Below, piece by piece: positions 13,656 through 20,715 of a stretch of 32,543 bases of DNA. The stretch comes from Candidatus Kaiserbacteria bacterium. Its GTDB lineage: Bacteria > Patescibacteriota > Minisyncoccia > Phycocordibacterales > UBA2100. Position 1 is the stretch's first letter, and each line of letters opens with the position of its first letter. The DNA is taken from positions 82,479 through 115,021 of the forward strand of contig JAQBRI010000007.1 in NCBI GenBank assembly GCA_028286585.1, written 5' to 3'. The position numbers were made by a program, and so were the translations under genes. Below the pieces are notes generated by a model. That model had not been told where the DNA came from. It did not search any database and saw only the letters and a list, made by a program, of their open reading frames with translations.

Positions 13656-15368
13656 ATGCGTGGTTCTCGAGGAATAACTCTCATCGATACACTCGTTGGT
13701 GTTGCGATCATGGCTATTACATTTATTGGTATTGCAGGAGTATTCAGGCTTTCGGTCGATGTAGTGACCAACAACAAGGCGCGTACGACGGCGACAGCGC
13801 TTGCGAGTCAGCGACTTGAATATGCACACAGTATCGCGTACTCATCATTGGGAATGCAGCACGGTATTCCGTCTGGAATAATTCCAGAAACAGAAATCGT
13901 ATTATTTAACGGTATTAATTTTACGCGCAAAACATTCATCGAATATGATGATGATCCGGCCGACGGAGTAGGTGCGTCGGACACCAATGGCATAAGTGAG
14001 GATTACAAAATGGTCAAAGTGGATGTGTCGTGGAATATTCATGGCTCGGTACGTCATGTGATTTTGGCAACACGTGTGTCGCCACCCGCCCTCGAGACAA
14101 ACGTACTGGGAGGCGTTCTTTCACTCGTCGTAACCAATGCGACAGGGGTTGCTCTTCCGGGTATTACCGTCAGTGTTATTAATAATTCGCTTAGTCCGAC
14201 AATCAACGAAACATTATTAACAGATGCAAGCGGTACCGCAATGATTTTGGGAGCACCAACGAGTACTGCTTATCAAATCATAGTTACTAATCCCGGATAC
14301 TCGACAGCACAAACCTACGCGGCCTCAAGTCAAAACACCAGTCCGACTCCAGGAAATTTAACGGTTACTAACGATGGTACGACTGCTGCGACATTTGCTA
14401 TTGATATATTGGGTACCAAAATCATAAACACATGGACTCAAATATTATCGGCGGCATGGTCTGATAGTTTTGCTAATTCAAATCTTTTGGCATCGATGGC
14501 TTCGACCACGGTCTCGGGTGGGTCACTCACACTTTCGGGCTCTGCTGCTACCGGCACTGCAATGAGTGTTGCATTTGGCACGACGACGATCGCAAGCTGG
14601 GGAACAATAACTATTAGTCAGACCACTCCAGCAGGCACTGGTATTTTGTACCGAGTATATAACAGTGCCGGAACCACTCTGGTACCTGACTCACAATTAC
14701 CGGGGAATAGCGCCGGTTTTGCAACGACAACCATTAGCTTGAGCGGTGTTTCAACCAGCTCCTACCCGCTCCTCACACTTGGCGCAACACTGTCCACAAT
14801 AAATGCGTCAAAACCATCTGTTGATTCTTGGGCAGCCTCATATATGTATGGACCGTTGCCGCTTGGAAATATAGGAATGAGTATACGAGGAAACAAAAGT
14901 ATTGGTACAGGGCCTGGCGGAACAGTCTATAAATATAGCGGCAATGCTACGACATCAGCTGCAGGCACGGTAACGATAAATGGTCTTGAGTGGGATAGCC
15001 ATACCATAAGCATTCTTACTTCGAGCGGTTATGATGCTGCCTCAGTATGCAGTCCGCAGCCCGAGGCATTGGCTCCAGGTGGAAGTCTAACTACAAATAT
15101 CTATCTCACGGGGCACACTACCAACACGCTGCTTGTAGACGTGCATTTGCAGTCGACTGGCGCTGCACTCGCTGGTGCGCAGGTAAATCTTACTCGCTCA
15201 GGTACTAACATGTGGGCCGTCACCGATTCCTGTGGACAGGCATTTTTTGGAGGACTTACGAGCGCAGCTAACTATACGCTTGCAACAGGCGTAGGAGGAC
15301 ATGCAACGACAACTACAATCAACGTCAACGTTTCTGGACAATCTCGCGTGTCACCAGTGGTCAATTAA
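13656..15368 (+). CDS. Large pseudopilin-like protein with beta/Ig-type exported region
   Basis: The N-terminus is a type III prepilin signal: MRGSRG followed by ITLIDTLVGVAIMAITFIGI. Prepilin peptidase would cut after Gly6 and leave a hydrophobic helix. The conserved Glu at +5 of major pilins is Asp here. Most pseudopilins have 150-250 residues; this one has 570. After about residue 150 it continues into Thr/Ser/Gly-rich beta repeats. The segments LVVTNATGVALPGITVSVINN (split over 163-183), TDASGTAMILGAPTSTAYQIIVT and, near the end, VDVHLQSTGAALAGAQVNLTR with TDSCGQAFFGGL resemble carboxypeptidase-regulatory-like domains. It may be a minor pilin at the pilus tip or a surface adhesin. It lies 2 bases after pilC and 5 bases before the next pseudopilin gene. 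Confidence 0.8.
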   Translation: MRGSRGITLIDTLVGVAIMAITFIGIAGVFRLSVDVVTNNKARTTATALASQRLEYAHSIAYSSLGMQHGIPSGIIPETEIVLFNGINFTRKTFIEYDDDPADGVGASDTNGISEDYKMVKVDVSWNIHGSVRHVILATRVSPPALETNVLGGVLSLVVTNATGVALPGITVSVINNSLSPTINETLLTDASGTAMILGAPTSTAYQIIVTNPGYSTAQTYAASSQNTSPTPGNLTVTNDGTTAATFAIDILGTKIINTWTQILSAAWSDSFANSNLLASMASTTVSGGSLTLSGSAATGTAMSVAFGTTTIASWGTITISQTTPAGTGILYRVYNSAGTTLVPDSQLPGNSAGFATTTISLSGVSTSSYPLLTLGATLSTINASKPSVDSWAASYMYGPLPLGNIGMSIRGNKSIGTGPGGTVYKYSGNATTSAAGTVTINGLEWDSHTISILTSSGYDAASVCSPQPEALAPGGSLTTNIYLTGHTTNTLLVDVHLQSTGAALAGAQVNLTRSGTNMWAVTDSCGQAFFGGLTSAANYTLATGVGGHATTTTINVNVSGQSRVSPVVN

Positions 15369-15373
15369 TTCAT

Positions 15374-15979
15374 ATGAAAACCAATATATATTCTCGCGGA
15401 CTTACACTCATCGAATCAGTCGTATGGGTATCGGTGTTTGCATTTATTATGGCAACGATGGTGACCTCGCTACTGTTTTTTTATAGTACTAACCGCTATG
15501 TGCTGCAAGAAGCAGTTGCGATTGCTTCGACACAGCGCGTTATGGATAATACGATCCGAACGATTCGTTCAGCATCATATTCTGCAGTCGGCGCGTATCC
15601 AATTGTCTCGATTGGAGGAAACCAAATCACTTTTTATGCGAGTGCAGCAGCCAATAGTTCGATTATTCAGCAGGTGCGATTTTTTGTTACGGGTACGCAG
15701 CTCAAGGTAGGTGTCATTCAACCAACTGGAACTCCACTAACCTATAACCCAGCAAATGAGGTGATAACATTCGTCGGAGACAATATACAAAATATAACCG
15801 TCGGTACTTCTACTTTTTTCTATTATGATAATACGGGAACACAAATAACTGACTTTACCCGCATACAAGATGTACGTTTTGTTACCATGAAGGCGGTTGT
15901 CGACGTATCCACAACAACGGCACCACTTGCGACGACATTGTCAGCATCGGCGGCGCTGCGTAATCTCATTGGCCACTAA
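15374..15979 (+). CDS. Minor pseudopilin (PilW/PilJ-like)
   Basis: This 201-residue protein has a canonical prepilin leader: MKTNIYSRG, then LTLIESVVWVSVFAFIMATM. It would be cleaved after Gly9 and keeps the Glu at +5. The long hydrophobic helix (about 10-40) is followed by a conserved 'QRVMDNTIRTIRSA' helix and a beta-rich globular part, as in minor pilins that prime pilus assembly. The gene begins 5 bases after the stop of the large pseudopilin and ends 1 base before the next start, so the three genes are surely one transcript. I cannot assign it to a particular minor-pilin subtype. Confidence 0.85.
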   Translation: MKTNIYSRGLTLIESVVWVSVFAFIMATMVTSLLFFYSTNRYVLQEAVAIASTQRVMDNTIRTIRSASYSAVGAYPIVSIGGNQITFYASAAANSSIIQQVRFFVTGTQLKVGVIQPTGTPLTYNPANEVITFVGDNIQNITVGTSTFFYYDNTGTQITDFTRIQDVRFVTMKAVVDVSTTTAPLATTLSASAALRNLIGH

Positions 15980-15980
15980 T

Positions 15981-17429
15981 ATGAAAAAACTTTCAAAATT
16001 GCATATTCGAGGAGTAACGACACTCATGGTTATCATTTTTCTCGGGATCTTTCTCGTTATTATGGCTACTGTGTCGAGTTTTGCACTTGAACAAGAAAAA
16101 TATGCGCAAGCGCTTCTTGCTCGCGAGCAGGCGCTTACAGTGGCTGAATCCGGTATCGAATATTATCGATGGTTTTTGTATCACAATCCAAACAACGTAA
16201 CCAATGGAACCACAACTCCGGGACCTTATCCATACACAGTTAAGGATCCCGAGACAGGTAATCTTATTGGAAGTGCACAAATATCTGTTGCAGGAAAAAC
16301 CCAATGCGGAGTAGTGCAATGGGTTGATATCTATGCGACGGGTACCTCTGCAATTAGCTCTGTCTATAAACGCAGCATCTTTGCACGTTTTATGAAGCCT
16401 TCTGTTGCAGCATATTCTTACTTACTCAATAGTAATGTGTGGGCTGGCCCTACACGCGTCATTACCGGACCATATTATTCAAACGGCGGAATACGTATGG
16501 ACGCTGTTAGTAATTCCGATGTATCAAGTTCCGTATCTTCATGGACGTGCGACAGCTCATTTGGATGTTCACCAACCGACAACAGCGCCGATGGAGTGTT
16601 TGGCTCAAGTACAAACTCAGCGTTATGGCATTTTCCAGTCGCGAGTATCGACTTTTCGGGCGGAATTGGATTGCAGCTAAGTACCATTAAGACTGCGGCA
16701 AGGAATTACGGTGTCTATTTTGCGCCCTCAACCGGAACTGCGGGCAAGCGCGGCTATCATTTTATATTTTTGAACGACGGAACCGTAAATGTTTACCGTG
16801 TGACAGGCGTTGTAAGCGGTATCAAAAGTTCTCCTGACGGATCCGTGTTTACAAACGACTATAGTATTATCGCGAGTGAAACCTCGCTAGGAAACTATAC
16901 GATTCCCGCATCCTGCCGCGTGATTTTTGCAGAAGACAATATTTGGGTTGAGGGAACTGTCAAAAATCCGGTACTTATTGCTTCGGCCGACTATTCTGGT
17001 TCGGGCGTGACACCAAATGCGTACCTGCCAAATAATATTTACTATGCAGCGTACGACGGAACGGCGGGACTTTCGGTAGTTGCCGATGGTAACGTGCTTA
17101 TTCCGCTTAATTCACCTGACACGATGGAAATTCACGGAATATTTGTGGCGCACAATGGTTTGTTTGGACGAAATTATTATCAAAGCAGCGGTACCTATCA
17201 GGTACCAAGTGCTTATTCAAGCGCCGTATTGCAGACACAACTTACCACTATTGGTACGGTAGTCTCAAACTTGCGTACGGGTACCGCCTGGCTTGATGGA
17301 AGCGGAAACACCGTCTCGGGCTATCAAACCCGTATCGACTCGTATGATGAATTGCAGGCTCTGGCGCCGCCGCCCTTTACACCTTCGGCTTCTGCAAATC
17401 CGACCCTTATCAACTGGGATGAGCGATAG
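15981..17429 (+). CDS. PilX-like type IV pilus-associated protein
   Basis: This 482-residue protein has a prepilin-like N-terminus, KLSKLHIRG followed by VTTLMVIIFLGIFLVIMATV, but lacks the Glu at +5 (VTTLM). That is usual for the PilX/GspK-like group. The segment AREQALTVAESGIEYYRWFL at about residues 48-67 is the family's typical 'A-x-x-A-E-S-G-I-x-Y-Y-R-W' helix. The rest is a large exported beta-rich region that I cannot classify. The start at 15981 is chosen because it places the hydrophobic segment at the correct distance; the frame also runs 28 codons further upstream, within the previous gene. It is the last gene of the pilus transcript. tpiA starts 19 bases later with its own promoter element. 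Confidence 0.82.
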   Translation: MKKLSKLHIRGVTTLMVIIFLGIFLVIMATVSSFALEQEKYAQALLAREQALTVAESGIEYYRWFLYHNPNNVTNGTTTPGPYPYTVKDPETGNLIGSAQISVAGKTQCGVVQWVDIYATGTSAISSVYKRSIFARFMKPSVAAYSYLLNSNVWAGPTRVITGPYYSNGGIRMDAVSNSDVSSSVSSWTCDSSFGCSPTDNSADGVFGSSTNSALWHFPVASIDFSGGIGLQLSTIKTAARNYGVYFAPSTGTAGKRGYHFIFLNDGTVNVYRVTGVVSGIKSSPDGSVFTNDYSIIASETSLGNYTIPASCRVIFAEDNIWVEGTVKNPVLIASADYSGSGVTPNAYLPNNIYYAAYDGTAGLSVVADGNVLIPLNSPDTMEIHGIFVAHNGLFGRNYYQSSGTYQVPSAYSSAVLQTQLTTIGTVVSNLRTGTAWLDGSGNTVSGYQTRIDSYDELQALAPPPFTPSASANPTLINWDER

Positions 17430-17433
17430 TCCA

Positions 17434-17442
17434 TGATATAAT
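17434..17442 (+). promoter_or_regulatory. tpiA extended -10 promoter
   Basis: TGATATAAT is a perfect extended -10 (TGN-TATAAT) that ends 6 bases before the tpiA ATG. Extended -10 promoters can work without a good -35. A leaderless tpiA-pgk mRNA is predicted. Confidence 0.65.
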
Positions 17443-17448
17443 CCCGAA

Positions 17449-18201
17449 ATGAGCATACTTGTCGTCTTGAACTGGAAGATGCACCCAGCCTCCCAAAAGG
17501 AGGCACAGTCATTGTTTGCTGCAACGCGGCAATATACAGAAAAAGTGAAAGACATACACGTTATTGTTGCGCCTCCCGTTGTGTATTTGGGAAAACTTCG
17601 CAGTGCATACAAAGGTAAAAAGATTTCTTTTGCGGTGCAGTCGGCGCGCGCTGATGCAGTTGGCGCTTTTACAGGATCAACTTCGATGACGCAGGCACAA
17701 AATGTCGGCGCGCACTATGCAATTATTGGCCATGCAGAACGTCGTGCAGAAGGGGAGACCAACGATGATACTCGCCGCGAAGTTGCCGCTGCCTACGCGC
17801 TGGGTATGACACCCATACTCTGTATCGGTGAAAAGACACGCTCTGGAGAAAACGAGCATTTTGCATTTATTCGTGAACAGCTTCGGATTGGTTGTACCGA
17901 CGTACCAGCTACAAAAATAGCCAATATTATAATTGCATATGAGCCGGTTTGGGCAATTGGAGCAACAAAACCGATGGCGCCGCACGAAATGCACGAGATG
18001 GCAGTCTTTATACGAAAAACACTTCATGAATTGTACGGACCCCGCGCTATGAACGCATCAATTCTCTATGGCGGATCGATCGATGACTCATCAGCGCCAG
18101 CGATGCTAAAACTGGGAGATGTAAAAGGTCTTTTGATCGGACGCGCGAGCGTCGACCAAGCTGCGCTCAAAACACTTGTCGAAAGCATTACAAATTCTTA
18201 A
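17449..18201 (+). CDS. tpiA: Triosephosphate isomerase
   Basis: This glycolytic enzyme interconverts dihydroxyacetone phosphate and glyceraldehyde 3-phosphate. The length of 250 residues is typical. Catalytic residues are present: Asn8 and Lys10 in LNWKMHP, His95 in IIGHAERR and Glu165 in IIAYEPVWAIG. The phosphate-binding loops LYGGSID and GLLIGRASVD are also intact. The usual GHSERR reads GHAERR here, a mild change. It forms a two-gene unit with pgk, which starts 4 bases after its stop, so both enzymes of lower glycolysis are made together. The promoter is the extended -10 just upstream. Confidence 0.97.
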   Translation: MSILVVLNWKMHPASQKEAQSLFAATRQYTEKVKDIHVIVAPPVVYLGKLRSAYKGKKISFAVQSARADAVGAFTGSTSMTQAQNVGAHYAIIGHAERRAEGETNDDTRREVAAAYALGMTPILCIGEKTRSGENEHFAFIREQLRIGCTDVPATKIANIIIAYEPVWAIGATKPMAPHEMHEMAVFIRKTLHELYGPRAMNASILYGGSIDDSSAPAMLKLGDVKGLLIGRASVDQAALKTLVESITNS

Positions 18202-18205
18202 GCGA

Positions 18206-19336
18206 ATGAAATACATTACTGACATAGCGCCGGAAGAGTTGCAGGGCAAAAGAGTTTTGTTGCGCACCAGTCTCAATCTTCCGATTGCAGCTGATGGCAG
18301 TGTCGAAGACATTTTTCGTCTTACTCGAGGGCTTCCGACCATCGAATTTTTGGTACAAGCCGGAGCGCGTGTGATTATTGTTGGATACTTGGGTCGCAAA
18401 GGGGATTCGATGAAACCCGTTGCAGACGCTCTCATGCTGCAGGCTCCGCATATACCAATGCATTTTTTTGGTACACCCTACGCAATGGCGCCCGATCAAA
18501 TTGCGCTGCTCAAAAATGGAGAATGTCTTATCCTTGAAAGCACACGGCGTGAAGAAGGTGAGGAAAATAATGATCCTGCGTTTATTCAGCAGCTCGCGAG
18601 TTTTGCAGATATTTTTGTAGGGGATGCATTTGCCGAGGCACATCGAGATTATGCGTCAAACGTGGGTGTTGCAAAATTACTTCCTCATTACGCAGGAATA
18701 TTGATGCGCGAGGAAATTGAACAGCTTAATCGCGCACTTATCCCGGTTTCTCCTTCACTCATGATATTGGGTGGTGCAAAATTTGAAACCAAAGAACCAC
18801 TCATTCGTAAATTGCTCGACGTCTACGATAATTTTCTTATAGCCGGCGCTCTCGCAAACGATATTTTTAAGGCACACGGATTTGCAGTCGGAAAGTCACT
18901 CGTTTCAGAAATGGTGCCTGAAGAATCGGTCTTGAATCACGAGCATCTGCTCATTCCAAAAGATATTACGGTAGAGGGAATAAATAAGCAGGCGCGTGTA
19001 ACTACCCCAATCGATGTGCATGATACCGATATCATTGCAGACATTGGACCAGATACGGTTGCGATGCTGGCACCAATTATTGAGAACGCAAAAAGTATTC
19101 TTTGGAACGGGCCAACAGGTATTTATGAACAAGGCTATACTCACTACACGACTGCAATTGCAGAATTAATTTCAAAAAGTACAGCACGCGCCGTAATAGG
19201 AGGAGGGGATACTGTTGCAACAATCGAAAAATCTGGCGCCCCGATTGGAAATAATATTTTTCTTTCAACAGGCGGCGGAGCAATGTTGGAATTTTTGATC
19301 AAGGGAACACTTCCGGGAATACAAGCGCTTGAATAA
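18206..19336 (+). CDS. pgk: Phosphoglycerate kinase with altered substrate pocket
   Basis: PGK transfers phosphate from 1,3-bisphosphoglycerate to ADP, the ATP-forming step of glycolysis. The protein has 376 residues from the ATG at 18206, chosen over the in-frame ATG at 18176 because that one lies inside tpiA. Conserved parts include GDAFAEAHRDYAS, GGAKFETKEPLI, the nucleotide motif LWNGPTGIYE, GGGDTVATIEK and LSTGGGAMLEF. The N-terminal substrate pocket departs from the usual form. The RVDxNVP motif, whose Asp contacts 3-phosphoglycerate, reads RTSLNLP. The SHLGRP motif, with its substrate-contacting His, reads GYLGRK. The ADP half appears intact, so the enzyme is probably active but with changed substrate contacts. 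I believe related CPR enzymes vary here, but cannot verify it. Confidence 0.93.
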   Translation: MKYITDIAPEELQGKRVLLRTSLNLPIAADGSVEDIFRLTRGLPTIEFLVQAGARVIIVGYLGRKGDSMKPVADALMLQAPHIPMHFFGTPYAMAPDQIALLKNGECLILESTRREEGEENNDPAFIQQLASFADIFVGDAFAEAHRDYASNVGVAKLLPHYAGILMREEIEQLNRALIPVSPSLMILGGAKFETKEPLIRKLLDVYDNFLIAGALANDIFKAHGFAVGKSLVSEMVPEESVLNHEHLLIPKDITVEGINKQARVTTPIDVHDTDIIADIGPDTVAMLAPIIENAKSILWNGPTGIYEQGYTHYTTAIAELISKSTARAVIGGGDTVATIEKSGAPIGNNIFLSTGGGAMLEFLIKGTLPGIQALE

Positions 19337-19341
19337 GGTAC

Positions 19342-19761
19342 TCAAACGTATTTCAACTCATTCTTTATTTTTGAAAGCACTTCTTGTGCTTCGCCTTCTT
19401 TGTACGAATTTCCTTTCCAATCTATAAGACCGTCACCTTTGAAGCGGGGGATAAGGTGTATGTGCGGATGATATACGACCTGACCTGCGTGCTCACGGTT
19501 ATTCATTCTGAGATTTATTCCGTCCGCATTAAGTGCTTTCGTTATTGCGCCCGCAAGCATGTGAGTTGCGCGCGACATGTGTTCCCAGTCGGGAAGCTCA
19601 ATATCAAAAATATTTTGTGAATTTTTGTTTTTTGGAATGATCAATGTGTGTCCGGGGTTAACGGGGTGAATGTCCAAAAATGCGAGTACGTGATCGTCTT
19701 CGTATATCTTTTCAGCAGGAATGTCACCATCAATAATTTTACAAAATATGCAGTTATTCAT
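19342..19761 (-). CDS. HIT family (histidine triad) nucleotide hydrolase
   Basis: HIT proteins hydrolyse nucleotide phosphoramidates or similar nucleotidyl conjugates. The protein has 139 residues. It starts MNNCIFCKIIDGDIPAEKIYE, with the two Cys of the CxxC zinc site of Hint-type proteins. The histidine triad VVYHPHIHLIPRF has H98, H100 and H102. The frame opens further upstream at 19818, but the ATG at 19761 matches the family start and has a TATACT 6 bases before it. It converges with pgk, with 5 bases between their stops. The physiological substrate cannot be told from sequence. Confidence 0.93.
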   Translation of the reverse strand: MNNCIFCKIIDGDIPAEKIYEDDHVLAFLDIHPVNPGHTLIIPKNKNSQNIFDIELPDWEHMSRATHMLAGAITKALNADGINLRMNNREHAGQVVYHPHIHLIPRFKGDGLIDWKGNSYKEGEAQEVLSKIKNELKYV

Positions 19762-19767
19762 GTGAGT

Positions 19768-19776
19768 AGTATAGCA
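19768..19776 (-). promoter_or_regulatory. HIT gene extended -10 promoter
   Basis: On the minus strand TGC-TATACT forms an extended -10 whose hexamer (19773-19768) ends 6 bases before the ATG at 19761. A leaderless transcript is predicted. Confidence 0.6.
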
Positions 19777-19804
19777 GAAACATAAAACACAGGTTGAGAT
19801 TGAA

Positions 19805-19839
19805 TTGACAAAACACAATTTAGGTGTCTAATTATAGAC
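19805..19839 (+). promoter_or_regulatory. Promoter of cassette gene 3 with overlapping dyad
   Basis: Consensus TTGACA (19805-19810) and TAATTA (19829-19834) are 18 bases apart. An inverted repeat, GTCTA (19826-19830) with TAGAC (19835-19839), overlaps the -10 and could bind a regulator. The gap 19762-19968 holds this promoter and the structured leader below. Confidence 0.55.
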
Positions 19840-19866
19840 CTTGTTCTTTGATAGGCAATCAGCATA

Positions 19867-19926
19867 TTCGCCACAGCAGACAATATCTTGACGGGTTGTG
19901 TCTGCTGTAGCGAATCCCTAAGGGAT
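19867..19926 (+). promoter_or_regulatory. Structured 5' leader of cassette gene 3
   Basis: Hairpin 1: TTCGC (19867-19871) and ACAGCAGACA (19873-19882) pair with TGTCTGCTGT (19899-19908) and GCGAA (19910-19914), with one C/A mismatch, 15 pairs in all and a 16-base loop. Hairpin 2: ATCCC (19914-19918) pairs with GGGAT (19922-19926). Both lie between the promoter and the Shine-Dalgarno. It matches no riboswitch class I recognise. Confidence 0.55.
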
Positions 19927-19968
19927 AAGTTTGAACGGCAACTGTAAAAACGGTTAAAAGAGGATTCC

Positions 19969-20595
19969 ATGACCGAACAACAGATTCCCCAACTTGCTGG
20001 GGCTCTAGTCACTCATCAGCGTCATTTCGGTGCATTGTCGACGCATGATGCTCAGTGGGCGATCCAGAATACTGCAACTGCCATCGCGTTGTGGGTTAAT
20101 GCAATCAGGAACCGCGGAAACGTGGTCGAAAAACGCCTCGAGTTCGTGGCAACTACATCGGTCGCCGCAATCGAGAGCTTCAAGTCCTTCGAGAGCTTCA
20201 AGAAGGGTAAGAAGGGCCCGGTGCAGATTTATTCGGTCAGCGACGACTTCAAGAAACACTTCGGTGGGAAGGAAGAGGGTGCCTCAGAAGCTGTTGATCT
20301 GAAGATACACAAATTGCTTGTAAGGTCGCTCGACGTGCTGGTCATCAAGGAGCTCGCCGATAAGTTCGAGATCACCCTCGGCCAATTCTTCGCTCTGCTG
20401 AAAAAGCAAGGGAAGGGTGAAGCTGGAGTGCTTCTCCTCGAGGGCTATAACGTCATCATCGCTTATATCCGTGATGACGAAGGCATCCTCTGGGCCGTGT
20501 TCGCCTTCTGGGACACCAGCCGCGGCTGGTGCATTGATGTTCATTCGATTGCGGGTGTCGGGTGGCTCGGTAGCTCTCGGGTGCTGTCTCGCTGA
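19969..20595 (+). CDS. Unrecognised soluble protein with structured leader (cassette gene 3)
   Basis: I recognise no family in this 208-residue protein. A Shine-Dalgarno (AGAGGA, ending at 19964) lies 4 bases before the ATG. The N-terminal 60 residues appear helical. A basic patch FKSFESFKKGKKG (about 72-84) follows, then a probable alpha/beta part. The stretch LKIHKLLVRSLDVLVIKELADKFEITLGQFFALLKKQGKG could be read as a helix-turn-helix-like segment, but this is weak. The end VLLLEGYNVIIAYIRDDEGILWAVFAFWDTSRGW has a beta-meander look. Codons ending in C or G (AAG, CTC, ATC, TTC, GAG) are clearly commoner than in pgk or recJ next door, so a different origin is possible. It has its own promoter, leader and terminator. 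Confidence 0.6.
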   Translation: MTEQQIPQLAGALVTHQRHFGALSTHDAQWAIQNTATAIALWVNAIRNRGNVVEKRLEFVATTSVAAIESFKSFESFKKGKKGPVQIYSVSDDFKKHFGGKEEGASEAVDLKIHKLLVRSLDVLVIKELADKFEITLGQFFALLKKQGKGEAGVLLLEGYNVIIAYIRDDEGILWAVFAFWDTSRGWCIDVHSIAGVGWLGSSRVLSR

Positions 20596-20650
20596 TTCAT
20601 AAGTCCTTAGGCTTTAGCCTCAAGTTTCTCTGACACTTTACACGTGCAAT

Positions 20651-20686
20651 TGAGCCCCGTCTGAAATATGTTGGGGTTCATTTTTT
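20651..20686 (+). terminator. Terminator of cassette gene 3
   Basis: TGAGCCCC (20651-20658) pairs with GGGGTTCA (20673-20680), 8 bp with one G-U pair, followed by a run of six T. It starts 55 bases after the stop codon. An in-frame upstream ATG for recJ at 20668 falls inside its loop, which argues against that start. Confidence 0.8.
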
Positions 20687-20703
20687 ATTTAGCTGGACTA
20701 GGG

Positions 20704-20709
20704 TACACT
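20704..20709 (+). promoter_or_regulatory. recJ -10 element (decides the start)
   Basis: TACACT ends 6 bases before the ATG at 20716, matching the leaderless spacing seen for other genes in the window. Confidence 0.45.
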
Positions 20710-20715
20710 TCTCCA

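Noticed and set aside
19905-19930. tRNA-like T-arm (GCGAATCCC)
   Set aside because: No acceptor stem, D-arm or anticodon arm can be built around it; the bases belong to the leader hairpins.
20668-20715. Upstream in-frame start of recJ at 20668
   Set aside because: It lies in the loop of the preceding gene's terminator, encodes residues not expected in RecJ, and the 20716 ATG has the usual -10 spacing.
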